The notes under the pieces were generated by a model. The model was not told the origin of the DNA and did not search any database. It worked only from the letters and a program-made list of their open reading frames with translations. Below are positions 15,643 to 24,005 of a DNA stretch of 64,000 bases, piece after piece (within the stretch, counting starts at the first letter, position 1; each line of letters opens with the position of its first letter). The DNA comes from Ornithinicoccus sp045032955 (GTDB taxonomy: Bacteria; Actinomycetota; Actinomycetes; Actinomycetales; Dermatophilaceae). The stretch covers positions 186,001 through 250,000 of the forward strand of contig NZ_JBJFZU010000002.1 of the NCBI RefSeq assembly GCF_045032955.1, written 5' to 3'. The position numbers were made by a program, and so were the translations under genes.

Positions 15643-17688
15643 GTGAGCAGCTTCGACACGTCCACGGCGCTCGCGGTGGCCCTGGGGATCCTCCTGCTCC
15701 CGCTCGTCTTCATCCCGTACGTCGCCTGGAGCTTCCGGCGCGGGACGGTCGGGCCCGGGCACGCGCTGCTCAGCGCCGCGGCCGTCGTCTACGGGATGGC
15801 GCTGTGGACCTACACCATCCTGCCGCTGCCGCGGCAGGACCTGGTCTGCACGGACGCACCGTCCCCCCAGCTGGTCCCCCTCGCGTTCCTCGGCGACATC
15901 ACCTGGGGACCCGGCCTGCTCGGCGACCCGGCCCTGCACCAGGTGCTGCTCAACATCGCCCTGTTCGTGCCGCTGGGCGTCGTCGCACGCCACCTCTTCG
16001 GCCTGTCCCCACGGTGGAGCATCGGTTTCGGCGCTGCCGTCTCGCTGCTGGTCGAGCTCACCCAGCTGACCGGCATCTGGGGTCTGTACGCCTGCGCCTA
16101 CCGCCTCTTCGACACCGACGACCTGCTGGCCAACACGGCCGGTGCCGCGCTCGGGGTGCTGCTGGCACCGCTGGCCCGCCGCGTGCCCGGGCAGCACAGC
16201 CGACCCGCCGACGAGCCGACCCCGGTGCGACCGCTGCGTCGTCTGACCGGTGCCGCCGTCGACCTGCTGAGCGTCGCGCTGGTCGGGCTCGCCGCCTCCC
16301 TGGCCGTCGCGCTCGGCTACGTCGTCGTCGACCGCCCCGGCGACGAGCTGCTCGAGCTCGCCGACCCGGTCGCCAGCATCCTCGCGGTGCTGGTCCTGCT
16401 GCTGCTGGTGCCGATGCGCTGGGGCGCCACGCTGGGTCAGCGGCTCGTCTTCCTGCGCCCGGTCCGCACCGACCTCACTGCGCCGAGCCCCCAGCAGTGG
16501 CTGCGCCGGGCGGTCGGCGGCGTCGGTGGCTACGCGCTGCTCCGGGCGGCCGCCGACCTCGGCCTGCCCGGAGGTGGCGCGCTGGCCGACGCCTGGGTGG
16601 TGGTCGCGCTGCTGGTCATCGCCCTCGTGCACACGCGCGGGGTCAGCGGCTACGCCTCCGGCCTGGTCGTCGTCGACGCCCGCGAGCCGGACCCGCGCTC
16701 CCGGGTCCGCAGCCGGGGGGTGGACCCCCGTCGGATGAGCTCGGCCGTCCTCGCCCTCGGGGGTGCGCTCTACGTCGCCGTCGCCCTGCTGGCCGCCGCC
16801 CTGACCGCCCTCGGCACGGTGCTGCCGCAGGTGGCGGTGGGCCTGGTCCTGGTCGTCGGGATGGCGGCCCTGGTCGCGTCCAGCCTGGCGCTCGTCGGCT
16901 ACGTCACCTACGCCGGGGTCACCGTCATCCGCCGCGAGGGACGCTCCGCGGGCAACCTGCTGGCCCTGCTCAGCGTGGCCGCGATGGTGCTGCTGGTCGC
17001 GACCCTGGCCGCCGCCGCCCTCACCCAGTGGCGTTGGCTGGTGGTGCTCTCGCTCACCGGGCTCGGCGTCTCCGGCTACCTGGGGTTCCTCTTCGTCGCG
17101 TTCCTGATCTACGGCCAGGTCTACGGCCGCACCACCCCCGACCCCGGCATCGACGCGGTCGTCGTGCTCGGCTCCCACGTCTTCGGCGACACCGTCCCGC
17201 CGTTGCTGGCCGCCCGCATCGACAGGGGTATGCAGGTGCACGCCGCCGAGGTCGGCCGCGGCGGTCGACCCCTGCTGGTCCTCTCCGGCGGGCAGGGCCC
17301 TGACGAGCCCGCCCCGGAGGGCGAGGTGATGGCCCGGTATGCCCTCGCGCACGGTGCCGACCCCGACCTGGTCCGCGCCGAGGACCGGTCCACCACCACC
17401 GAGGAGAACCTCACCTTCAGCGCCGAGCTGGTCGAGCGCGAGGGGCACGGGTCCGACCTGGTGGTCGCGACCAACGACTTCCACGCCTTCCGGGCCGCGA
17501 TCATCGCCCGCGAGCTCGGGGTGCGTGCGCACGTGGTCGGTGCCCCGACGGCGCGCTACTTCTTCCCGAGCGCCGTGCTCCGCGAGTTCGTCGGGGTGCT
17601 CGCCCGGTCCCCGGTGCGCAACGCGCTCGCGGCGCTGACGGTGGCGCTGCTCAGCGGCGGGCTGGCCCTGCTGCTCACCCGCTTCTGA
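15643..17688 (+). CDS. VanZ - RDD - YdcF (DUF218) fusion membrane protein
   Basis: This 681-residue protein carries three families in one chain. Residues 1 to about 195 are VanZ-like (LPLPRQDLVCT, LNIALFVPLGVVARHLFG, ELTQLTGIWGLYACAYRLFDTDDLLANTAGA). About 208-335 is an RDD domain (RRLTGAAVDLLSVAL, PMRWGATLGQRLVFLRPV). After more membrane helices (about 365-500), a YdcF/SanA-like DUF218 domain begins with VVVLGSHVFGDTVPPLLAARIDRG (about 506) and continues to a last helix near the C-terminus. VanZ is linked to glycopeptide resistance and YdcF/SanA to envelope integrity, so an envelope role is likely. The start GTG 15643 is the first good in-frame codon after the divergent operator region. It converges with the amidase gene 4 bases away. 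Confidence 0.85.
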   Translation: MSSFDTSTALAVALGILLLPLVFIPYVAWSFRRGTVGPGHALLSAAAVVYGMALWTYTILPLPRQDLVCTDAPSPQLVPLAFLGDITWGPGLLGDPALHQVLLNIALFVPLGVVARHLFGLSPRWSIGFGAAVSLLVELTQLTGIWGLYACAYRLFDTDDLLANTAGAALGVLLAPLARRVPGQHSRPADEPTPVRPLRRLTGAAVDLLSVALVGLAASLAVALGYVVVDRPGDELLELADPVASILAVLVLLLLVPMRWGATLGQRLVFLRPVRTDLTAPSPQQWLRRAVGGVGGYALLRAAADLGLPGGGALADAWVVVALLVIALVHTRGVSGYASGLVVVDAREPDPRSRVRSRGVDPRRMSSAVLALGGALYVAVALLAAALTALGTVLPQVAVGLVLVVGMAALVASSLALVGYVTYAGVTVIRREGRSAGNLLALLSVAAMVLLVATLAAAALTQWRWLVVLSLTGLGVSGYLGFLFVAFLIYGQVYGRTTPDPGIDAVVVLGSHVFGDTVPPLLAARIDRGMQVHAAEVGRGGRPLLVLSGGQGPDEPAPEGEVMARYALAHGADPDLVRAEDRSTTTEENLTFSAELVEREGHGSDLVVATNDFHAFRAAIIARELGVRAHVVGAPTARYFFPSAVLREFVGVLARSPVRNALAALTVALLSGGLALLLTRF

Positions 17689-17691
17689 GGG

Positions 17692-19773
17692 TCAGCAGAC
17701 CTGCGAGCCGGCGTCCCAGTCGAGCGCCACCGTGCCACCGGCGAGCCGGGAGGCGGAGATGCCCATCGCGTCGTAGGCCGTGCTCACCGGGCCCGGCATG
17801 CAGTTCTTGCGGACCAGCAGGACCGGCGCGCCGCGACCGGCGGCGAGCTGGGTGCCGGCCATCGCGTCCACCGGCGAGAAGCCGTTGGCGAGCACCGCCG
17901 AGGCGGCCCCGTCGGGGAAGGCGTCCTGGGCGACCAGGGCGCTGGTGCTGTAGCGGTTGGTGCCACCGATCCGGTCGACGGTCGCCTCGGGCAGCAGCAG
18001 CGCCAGCTGCGCGAGGACTCTGTCGTCGACGACCTGGCTGCCACCGAGCACGACGACCCGCTCCGGGTCCAGCTCGGCCAGCCGCTCGATGGTGACGTCG
18101 GGCATCGCCCCGGGCCGGGTGAGCAGCATCGGTGCCCCGACGTGGGCCGCTGCGGCCGCCCCGCCGAGGGCGTCGGCCAGGCCGGTGCCGCTGGCCAGGT
18201 AGACGGTGCCGGACTCCCACTCCTGCTCGTGGCTCAGCGCCACCGCGGTGCTGTAGCGGTTCTCGCCGGACACCCGGCGCACCGGGTAGCCCTCCTCCTC
18301 GAGGGCGTCGACGACGCTCTTGGGGACGGCGATCTCGCCGCCGACCACGACGACCTCCTCGGTGCCCATCTTCTCCAGGGCCTCCCAGGTCGCGGGCGGC
18401 ACCGAGCCGTCCCGGGTGAGCAGCACCGAGGCGTCACCCCGGCTGGCGACCGGGCCGACGCCGAGGGCGTCGGCGACCTCCGTGCCCTGCGTCAGGTATG
18501 CCCGGTCCACCCCCCACAGCGACCCCTCGCGGGCAAGGGCGGCGGCACTGGCATAGCGGTTCTCCCCGCTGAACCGCTGCACAGCGGTGCGCTCGAGCTG
18601 CTGCTCCTCGGCGACCAGTTCGCGCGCGATGTCCAGCAGGCCGTTCAGGTGGTAGCCCGGGCAGGCGGTGGCGTCCACGTCGCCGTGCCCGTGGATGGCC
18701 GGCAGCCAGCGGGTCCAGCCCAGGGTGGCGTTGGTGTAGCGCACCTCGCTGGTGGCGTCCACGTCGTACCGGTTGAGGACCCACGCGGTGGCGCTGTTCA
18801 ACGCGTCGAACTCGACCTGGGGGACGGGGCTGATGGTGTGGTCGCCGAGCACGCTGAGCCCGAACCAGCTGCCGTTCATGCCGAAGGCGTGCGCTCCCTG
18901 GACGTTGCGCTCGATGCCGCCGGAGCGGCCCTCCCAGATCCGGCCGTGCCGGTCGACCACCATGTTGTAGCCCATGTCCCCCCAGCCGAGGGTGTGCGCG
19001 TGGTACTGGTAGATCGAGCGGAGCATGGCCGGGACCTGCTCGGGGGTGTAGTAGGGCGCGGTCGCGGTGTGGTGCACGGTGACGCCGAGCTTGGGGCTGT
19101 CCCAGATCGGGGCGGTCCCGGGGACGAGGTCCATGTCGGCGGCCCACTGCTTGCGGTTGGCCACGACCAGACCCTCGGACCCGCCGCCCGCGGTCGGCAC
19201 GGAGGCCACCTCCGCGCGGTCGGCGGCGGTGACCTGCGTCGTCCAGGTGTCCACGGTCGCCCCCTCGGCGGCGCCCTCCAGGCGCACCTCGACCCGGTCC
19301 GCGTCCATCACGATGGTGCCCTCGGTCGCCCACTCACGGCCCCGGTCCAGGCTCTGGACGCCCTGCTCCAGGCCGGCCTCCACAGCCATCTGCTCGTGCA
19401 CCGGGTCGCCGAGGCTGGCCCACTCGCCCCAGCCGGTGCCGTCGTGCACGCGCATGCTGGCGCTGGCCTGTCGCTCGCCGTCCCAGCGCACGCCCACCAT
19501 GGTGACCCCGGAACTGACGTCCAGCGTCCCCTGCACCGTCTGGTCCGCCAGCGTTCCGGTCACCGACTCCGGGGCCGGCGCGCTCGGCTCCAGCGACAGC
19601 GACCGGTGCTCACCGCCGCCGGTGTCGCCGGTCGCGTCCTGCTCGGTGCCGGCGGTGTCGGTGGCGCTCCCGGGGAGGTCGCTGCCGACCGCCAGCGAGG
19701 GCAGCGCCGTGCCGGTGGTCGCCATCCCGAGGGCGAGGGCGGCGGAGAGCATGGTGGTCCGGACAGTGCGCAT
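17692..19773 (-). CDS. Secreted PGRP-type N-acetylmuramoyl-L-alanine amidase with three CWB2 repeats
   Basis: This is a 693-residue exported enzyme. Signal peptide residues are about 1-28 (TMLSAALALGMATTGTALPS). The amidase-2/PGRP domain spans about 205-390: VTVHHTATAPYY supplies a zinc His, GWGDMGYNMVVDRHGRIWEGRSGG is the family core, and GHGDVDATACPG gives the later His and Cys zinc ligands. Three CWB2 repeats follow (RFSGENRYASAA, RVSGENRYSTAV, RIGGTNRYSTSA). It cleaves the bond between MurNAc and the stem peptide at the wall surface. It shares its anchor type with the SpoIID protein at 11932. It converges with the VanZ fusion. Confidence 0.92.
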   Translation of the reverse strand: MRTVRTTMLSAALALGMATTGTALPSLAVGSDLPGSATDTAGTEQDATGDTGGGEHRSLSLEPSAPAPESVTGTLADQTVQGTLDVSSGVTMVGVRWDGERQASASMRVHDGTGWGEWASLGDPVHEQMAVEAGLEQGVQSLDRGREWATEGTIVMDADRVEVRLEGAAEGATVDTWTTQVTAADRAEVASVPTAGGGSEGLVVANRKQWAADMDLVPGTAPIWDSPKLGVTVHHTATAPYYTPEQVPAMLRSIYQYHAHTLGWGDMGYNMVVDRHGRIWEGRSGGIERNVQGAHAFGMNGSWFGLSVLGDHTISPVPQVEFDALNSATAWVLNRYDVDATSEVRYTNATLGWTRWLPAIHGHGDVDATACPGYHLNGLLDIARELVAEEQQLERTAVQRFSGENRYASAAALAREGSLWGVDRAYLTQGTEVADALGVGPVASRGDASVLLTRDGSVPPATWEALEKMGTEEVVVVGGEIAVPKSVVDALEEEGYPVRRVSGENRYSTAVALSHEQEWESGTVYLASGTGLADALGGAAAAAHVGAPMLLTRPGAMPDVTIERLAELDPERVVVLGGSQVVDDRVLAQLALLLPEATVDRIGGTNRYSTSALVAQDAFPDGAASAVLANGFSPVDAMAGTQLAAGRGAPVLLVRKNCMPGPVSTAYDAMGISASRLAGGTVALDWDAGSQVC

Positions 19774-19904
19774 GATTCCCCAACCTTGTGCAGGCGTGCG
19801 TCAGCCTGCGGTCAACGACAGTGGTCCCTGCGACGGTAATCTCATCCGTCACAGGTGTCACTGCGCTGACGGCAAAATTGGGCAAACCTTGACGAAGGGT
19901 CGGT

Positions 19905-20459
19905 TCAGAGGAACTGCTCCGGGTCGAAGTCCTCGATCGCGATGATGCGCAGCCGGGGCAACGGCGTGTTGAACGCCTTGGTGTCGTGCTCGAGGTCGAA
20001 GAACTCCATCCCCTGGGCCACCAACGAATGGAAGCCGGAGTTGCGGAACTCCTCGAAGGCGATCAGCCCGACCCGGCGCGACCCGTCCATCAGCGGGGTC
20101 ACCGCCTCCAGGAAGTCGCCGTCGTGGCTGACCAGCATGACGTCGTCCTCGCGCTGCCCCAGCGCCTCCAGGGTGCGCTGGATCGCGATGTCGACGACCT
20201 TCTCCTCCGCCGTCCCGGACAGCGGCACCGGGGTGTAGCCGAGCGCCCGCAGGGCCTGCACGAAGGCCATCGGCAGACCGCTGCTGGCGTTCAGGAAGAA
20301 CAGGCCTTTGGCCGGCTGCTGCCAGGTGTCCTGGGTGAAGCTGAGCAACCGGTCCCAGCGGGGCCGCTCCTCCGGGTGCGGTCGACGCCCCAGGATCGAG
20401 TTGCCCAGGGTGGCGTCGATGTTCTCGCCGTCGACGAGCAGGTAGGACTGACGTCCCAT
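19905..20459 (-). CDS. NYN (PIN-fold) domain protein, putative RNase
   Basis: This 184-residue protein starts at ATG 20459, preferred over the ATG four codons upstream because GAGGT is 6 bases before it. The PIN-like NYN core has LLVDGENIDATLG (Asp and Asn of the metal site), AEEKVVDIAIQRTLEAL and VMLVSHDGDFLEAVTPL (second and third acidic clusters). NYN proteins are metal-dependent RNases or RNA-binding relatives. It follows the esterase gene by 33 bases on the same strand and may be the last gene of that operon. The RNA target is unknown. Confidence 0.88.
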   Translation of the reverse strand: MGRQSYLLVDGENIDATLGNSILGRRPHPEERPRWDRLLSFTQDTWQQPAKGLFFLNASSGLPMAFVQALRALGYTPVPLSGTAEEKVVDIAIQRTLEALGQREDDVMLVSHDGDFLEAVTPLMDGSRRVGLIAFEEFRNSGFHSLVAQGMEFFDLEHDTKAFNTPLPRLRIIAIEDFDPEQFL

Positions 20460-20492
20460 GGCTGACCTCATACTTTCTGTCGTTCTATCTCA

Positions 20493-21683
20493 TTATTCAT
20501 AGACAAGCTTCTGCGGCCCCGGGAACGTCCAGGACAATCCGTCCCGGAGCCGGTCGCGCCAGTTCTCCCAGGAATGTCCGTCCCGGGACTCCACATACCT
20601 GACCTGGGACCCGGTGGACTCGAAGACCGGGACCATGGAGCGGTTCGGCACGATCAAGGGCTCGTAGACGCCGCAGGTGAGGAACATCCGTGCCGCCAAC
20701 CGCCGGGGCCTGGCCCGGTACCGGTTCATGAACGTCACCACCGGGTCGAAGGCCGGGCCGCCGCCGTGGTCGGAGCCGATGTCGGTGAAGACGAACGAAC
20801 CCGACTGCAGCAGCAGGTTGTCCCACACGCCGGGGTTCCGGTAGGCCGTCGACAGCGCGGCCACCCCGCCGAAGCTGGCACCCATCAGGCAGCGGGCGTC
20901 GGCGCGGGAGATCACCGGCAGCTGGTCCTCGACCAGCGGCAGCAGCTCGTGGGTGAGGTGCCGGGCGTGCGGCGCGTAGTTCGGGTACTCGCGCAGCCGG
21001 TCGGCCGGGTTGGAGAAGACCACGATGGTCTCCGCCATGTCCAGGTCGTGGATGAGGTTGTCCAGCACGGTGCCCATCGCGGCGTAGTTCAGGTAGTCGT
21101 CGCCGTCGTGGACGACCAGCAGCGGGTAGTGGCTGCTGCGCCGGAACCGGGCCGGCAGGTAGACCCGGTTGTGGGTCATCCGGCGCAGCGCCTTGCTCTG
21201 GAACGGCAGGTCGACGATCTCCCCGGGGCGGGCGTCGCCCTGCGGGTGCACCCAGGTCGGCACCTGGTAGCCGGCGGCGTGGCAGACGCTGGAGGAGCCG
21301 ACCGGGCTGTGCGCCACGTGCGGGTTCAGCGGGTCGTTGAAGGTCTCCACCCCGCCGTCGGTGCGGACCTCGATCTGGTACTCCACCCGGGACGCCGCCG
21401 GCAGCTCGATCGTCACGTACCAGAGCGGCGTGGTCCCCTCCGGCACGTCCAGGCGTTTCATCGGGACGTGCTGCGGCTGGTTGACGATCCGGTGCCGCAG
21501 CGCGACGCCGTCGGCATACCCCCGGTAGAGGAAGGTGCAGGTGGCGCCCTCCACGATCGGCACCTCGTGGGTGGCCAGGAAATCGGCGATCTGCTGCTCG
21601 TCCAGCCGGGTCGCGCGCAGCGCGTTGATGGCGAGCTTGCCCTTGTGCCGGGGCGGCATCGGGTAGGGCGTGGCCAGGCTCAT
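20493..21683 (-). CDS. Enterochelin-esterase-like alpha/beta hydrolase
   Basis: This 396-residue protein of the esterase (PF00756, Fes/EsxA-like) family has an N-terminal all-beta part. Residues about 1-165 form an Ig-like domain as in Fes (VEGATCTFLYRG, WYVTIELP, EYQIEV). The hydrolase fold follows, with LLVVHDGDDYL (about 199-209), nucleophile in LMGASFGGVAAL (G-A-S-F-G) and His in RDGHSWENWRDRL near residue 375. No signal peptide is present. The start (21683) overlaps the stop of the S51-like gene by 4 bases, so the genes are coupled. The enterochelin label is only a family name; no siderophore synthesis genes are nearby. Confidence 0.88.
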   Translation of the reverse strand: MSLATPYPMPPRHKGKLAINALRATRLDEQQIADFLATHEVPIVEGATCTFLYRGYADGVALRHRIVNQPQHVPMKRLDVPEGTTPLWYVTIELPAASRVEYQIEVRTDGGVETFNDPLNPHVAHSPVGSSSVCHAAGYQVPTWVHPQGDARPGEIVDLPFQSKALRRMTHNRVYLPARFRRSSHYPLLVVHDGDDYLNYAAMGTVLDNLIHDLDMAETIVVFSNPADRLREYPNYAPHARHLTHELLPLVEDQLPVISRADARCLMGASFGGVAALSTAYRNPGVWDNLLLQSGSFVFTDIGSDHGGGPAFDPVVTFMNRYRARPRRLAARMFLTCGVYEPLIVPNRSMVPVFESTGSQVRYVESRDGHSWENWRDRLRDGLSWTFPGPQKLVYE

Positions 21684-22729
21684 GCGCCCTCCTCCGGTGT
21701 CGTGGCGCCCGGGTCCACCCCGTCGTGGCGCACGGGTATGCCCTCGGGCCCGACCACCCGGGGGCCGGCGGGCAGCCGCCCGTCCACGGTCAGGGTCACC
21801 TGGTCGTCGGTGTCCAGCAGCAGCGGCAGCAGCGGGCGGCACCGGCTGGCCAGCGTCTGCATCCGCTCCGCGTGCCGCAGGTCGAGGCGCTCGCGGGCCG
21901 AGGGCAGGGCGACCAGCCCCCGGGTCAGCCCGAGCCCCTCCATCAGCACCTCGGCGATGCCGGGAGCCACCACCGAGTCGTCGTAGAAGAGCATCACCCG
22001 CTCGGTGAGGGCCATCGCCCCCGCGCCCCAGGCGATCACCGGCCGGTGGACCCGGGCGTGCACCCCGCGGGGCGCGCTCTCGTCCGGGACCGGGTAGGCC
22101 AGCACCGGGGCCAGGTTGAAGATGTGCAGCGCCCCCAGCAGCACCCCGACGTGCCCGCCGGCGATGGCTACCGCGTCGCAGTCGGCGACGAGCCGGCCCA
22201 CCTCCGCGCGGCCGTGCAGCACGGCGTCCCGGTGGTGCGGCTGGTGGGTGGCGTAGAACTCCTCGTGCAGCTCGGCGACCCGGCTCAGGTGCCGGTCGTC
22301 GAGGTCGCGCAGGATGCCCAGGATGTCCTCCACGGCCATCCGGTGCACGGCCTGGTCCCGGGGCTGGTGGGCGCGGATCCGGATCAGCGCCTCGACCGCG
22401 TGCTCCAGGCCGATCACGTAGAGGTGCTGCAGCTCGGTGAGCACCCGGCGGCGCTCCCGGTCGGCGCGCTCCAGCTCGGGGTCGGCCTCCCACATCAGCT
22501 GCATGCGCTCCCAGAGCCGCAGGTTGACGCACCGGCCACCCAGCTGGTGGGTGAGCACGTCGTCCTCGCCCTCGCGGTCCCGCCAGCCCGCGGTGATGGT
22601 GGCGGTCCGGGCGCCGTGCAGGCCCAGGGAGGTGCTGACCGCGTCCAGCCGGGGGTGGCGCTGCGGGCCCAGCAGGGTGATGCGAGGGTCGTCGGCGCGA
22701 GCGTCGCGGTCGCGGTCCTCAGCCGGCAT
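21680..22729 (-). CDS. S51/class-I glutaminase-fold protein lacking the catalytic serine
   Basis: This 349-residue protein shows two elements of the peptidase E/cyanophycinase fold. AVAIAGGHVGVLLGALHIF (about 187-205) matches the first Gly-Gly loop. VIAWGAGAMALTERVMLFYDD (about 231-251) matches the nucleophile elbow, normally G-[TN]-S-A-G-A. Here Gly235 replaces serine, so ordinary S51 hydrolysis is not expected. An arginine-rich helical insert (about 70-170) precedes the core. It sits between an ATP-grasp gene (11-base overlap) and an esterase (4-base overlap). The assignment to the fold is from motif pattern only. Confidence 0.65.
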   Translation of the reverse strand: MPAEDRDRDARADDPRITLLGPQRHPRLDAVSTSLGLHGARTATITAGWRDREGEDDVLTHQLGGRCVNLRLWERMQLMWEADPELERADRERRRVLTELQHLYVIGLEHAVEALIRIRAHQPRDQAVHRMAVEDILGILRDLDDRHLSRVAELHEEFYATHQPHHRDAVLHGRAEVGRLVADCDAVAIAGGHVGVLLGALHIFNLAPVLAYPVPDESAPRGVHARVHRPVIAWGAGAMALTERVMLFYDDSVVAPGIAEVLMEGLGLTRGLVALPSARERLDLRHAERMQTLASRCRPLLPLLLDTDDQVTLTVDGRLPAGPRVVGPEGIPVRHDGVDPGATTPEEGA

Positions 22730-23936
22730 GGACGTGCACCGTGCGTCCGACGTCGTCGAGCATCTCTCGCAGGGCGTCGAAGTCAGGGTGCCGCATCCGG
22801 ATCCAGGCGTTGGCCATGAAGCCCGCCCCGACCGGCTGGGTGCCGGTGCCGGTCACCGGGACGTGCGCGTCGATGATCCACCGGCCGTAGCGGTTCTCGA
22901 CGTCCTCGAGCCCGCTGTAGGAGTGGATGACCCCGTCCTGGTCGGGGCGCAGCGCCACGATCCCAGCGCTGTGGCTGCGGCTGGGCCGTTCCTGCACGTC
23001 CCCGTGCACGACCGCCTGCGCCCAGGCGGCGTAGACGTCCATGTCGTTCGCCGCGCAGTACAGGTCCCAGCATCCGACGCCGGGCGGCCGGCAGCCGATC
23101 TCGGAGAAGATCAGGCCCTTGGGTCCGTGGAACCACTCCATGTGGGTGGCCGAGGTGCCGATCCCCAGGGCCGCGTTGACCCGGTGCCCCATCTCCCGGA
23201 TCTCGTCGTAGAGTCCGCCGTCGTCGACCCGGTTGGTCGCCACGAACTGCGGGGAGATCCACCGGGTGCGCATCGCCTCCAGCACCCCGGGGTAGTAGTG
23301 CGAGGCGAAGTCGACCGCGATCCGGCCCTCGACCGAGATGGTGTCGTAGAAGCCCTCGTGCCCCTCGACGAACTCCTCCACCGCGATCGAGGGGTAGCGG
23401 TCCATCACCCCCAGGGCCGCGCGCAGCTGGGTGTCGTCGTCGACGCGGACCGTGTCGGCCGCACCGGCCGCGTCGCGCGGCTTGATGATCAGCGGGTAGC
23501 CGACCCGGGCGGCGAAGTCCCACACCTGGTCCGGGTGCTCGGCCCCGGTCGAGGCGGCGGTCCGCACCCCGGCGGCCCGCAGCGCCTCCTTCATGGACGG
23601 CTTGTCGCGGCACAGCCAGGTGGTGCGCACCGAGGTGCCCGGTATGCCCAGCGCCTCCCGGACCTGGGCGGCCACCATCTGGTGCGACTCGATGGTGGAC
23701 TCCAGGCGGTCGACCCAGACCATGCCCTGCACCCGCCGGACGGCCTCCGTCATCTGGGCCAGGTCGGTGACCGAGCCCACCTGCTCGTAGTGGACCATCC
23801 AGCCCTTGAGCTGGTCGTCCAGGTAGTCCAGCGGGGTCTCGCCGATCCCGATGACGTTGGCCCCGGCGCCGGCCAGGGCCCGCGCGAACTCACGCTGGTT
23901 CTTCGGGAAGTGCGGCTCGACCAGGACGATGTTCAC
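22719..23936 (-). CDS. ATP-grasp ligase
   Basis: This 405-residue ATP-grasp enzyme (biotin-carboxylase/carboxylate-amine-ligase type) has an N-terminal Rossmann part MNIVLVEPHFPKNQREFARAL. The ATP-grasp core has YPLIIKPRDAAGAADT (Lys of the small lobe, about 167-182), IAVEEFVEGHEGF (hinge, about 202-214) and HMEWFHGPKGLIFSEIGCRPPG (metal-binding Glu and catalytic Arg, about 267-288). These enzymes join a carboxylate to an amine or thiol through an acyl phosphate. It is transcribed first of ATP-grasp, S51-like, esterase and possibly NYN. Its substrates are unknown. Confidence 0.88.
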   Translation of the reverse strand: MNIVLVEPHFPKNQREFARALAGAGANVIGIGETPLDYLDDQLKGWMVHYEQVGSVTDLAQMTEAVRRVQGMVWVDRLESTIESHQMVAAQVREALGIPGTSVRTTWLCRDKPSMKEALRAAGVRTAASTGAEHPDQVWDFAARVGYPLIIKPRDAAGAADTVRVDDDTQLRAALGVMDRYPSIAVEEFVEGHEGFYDTISVEGRIAVDFASHYYPGVLEAMRTRWISPQFVATNRVDDGGLYDEIREMGHRVNAALGIGTSATHMEWFHGPKGLIFSEIGCRPPGVGCWDLYCAANDMDVYAAWAQAVVHGDVQERPSRSHSAGIVALRPDQDGVIHSYSGLEDVENRYGRWIIDAHVPVTGTGTQPVGAGFMANAWIRMRHPDFDALREMLDDVGRTVHVHAG

Positions 23937-24005
23937 GACACCGAGCCTGCCACATCCGCGGGCCCGCCGGGGAGACGTCGCGGACCGGGATCGGCGGGCA
24001 CCCGG

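Noticed and set aside
15613..17532. 639-codon open frame on the minus strand
   Set aside because: It is a mirror of the VanZ-RDD-YdcF gene; its product is Gly/Gln/Asp/Arg-rich low complexity with no domain, typical of high-GC antisense frames.
19774..19904. Cyclic-di-AMP (ydaO) riboswitch upstream of the amidase
   Set aside because: Wall hydrolase genes often have one, but the conserved ydaO core sequences are not seen; only a short GCAGGC/GCCTGC hairpin is present.
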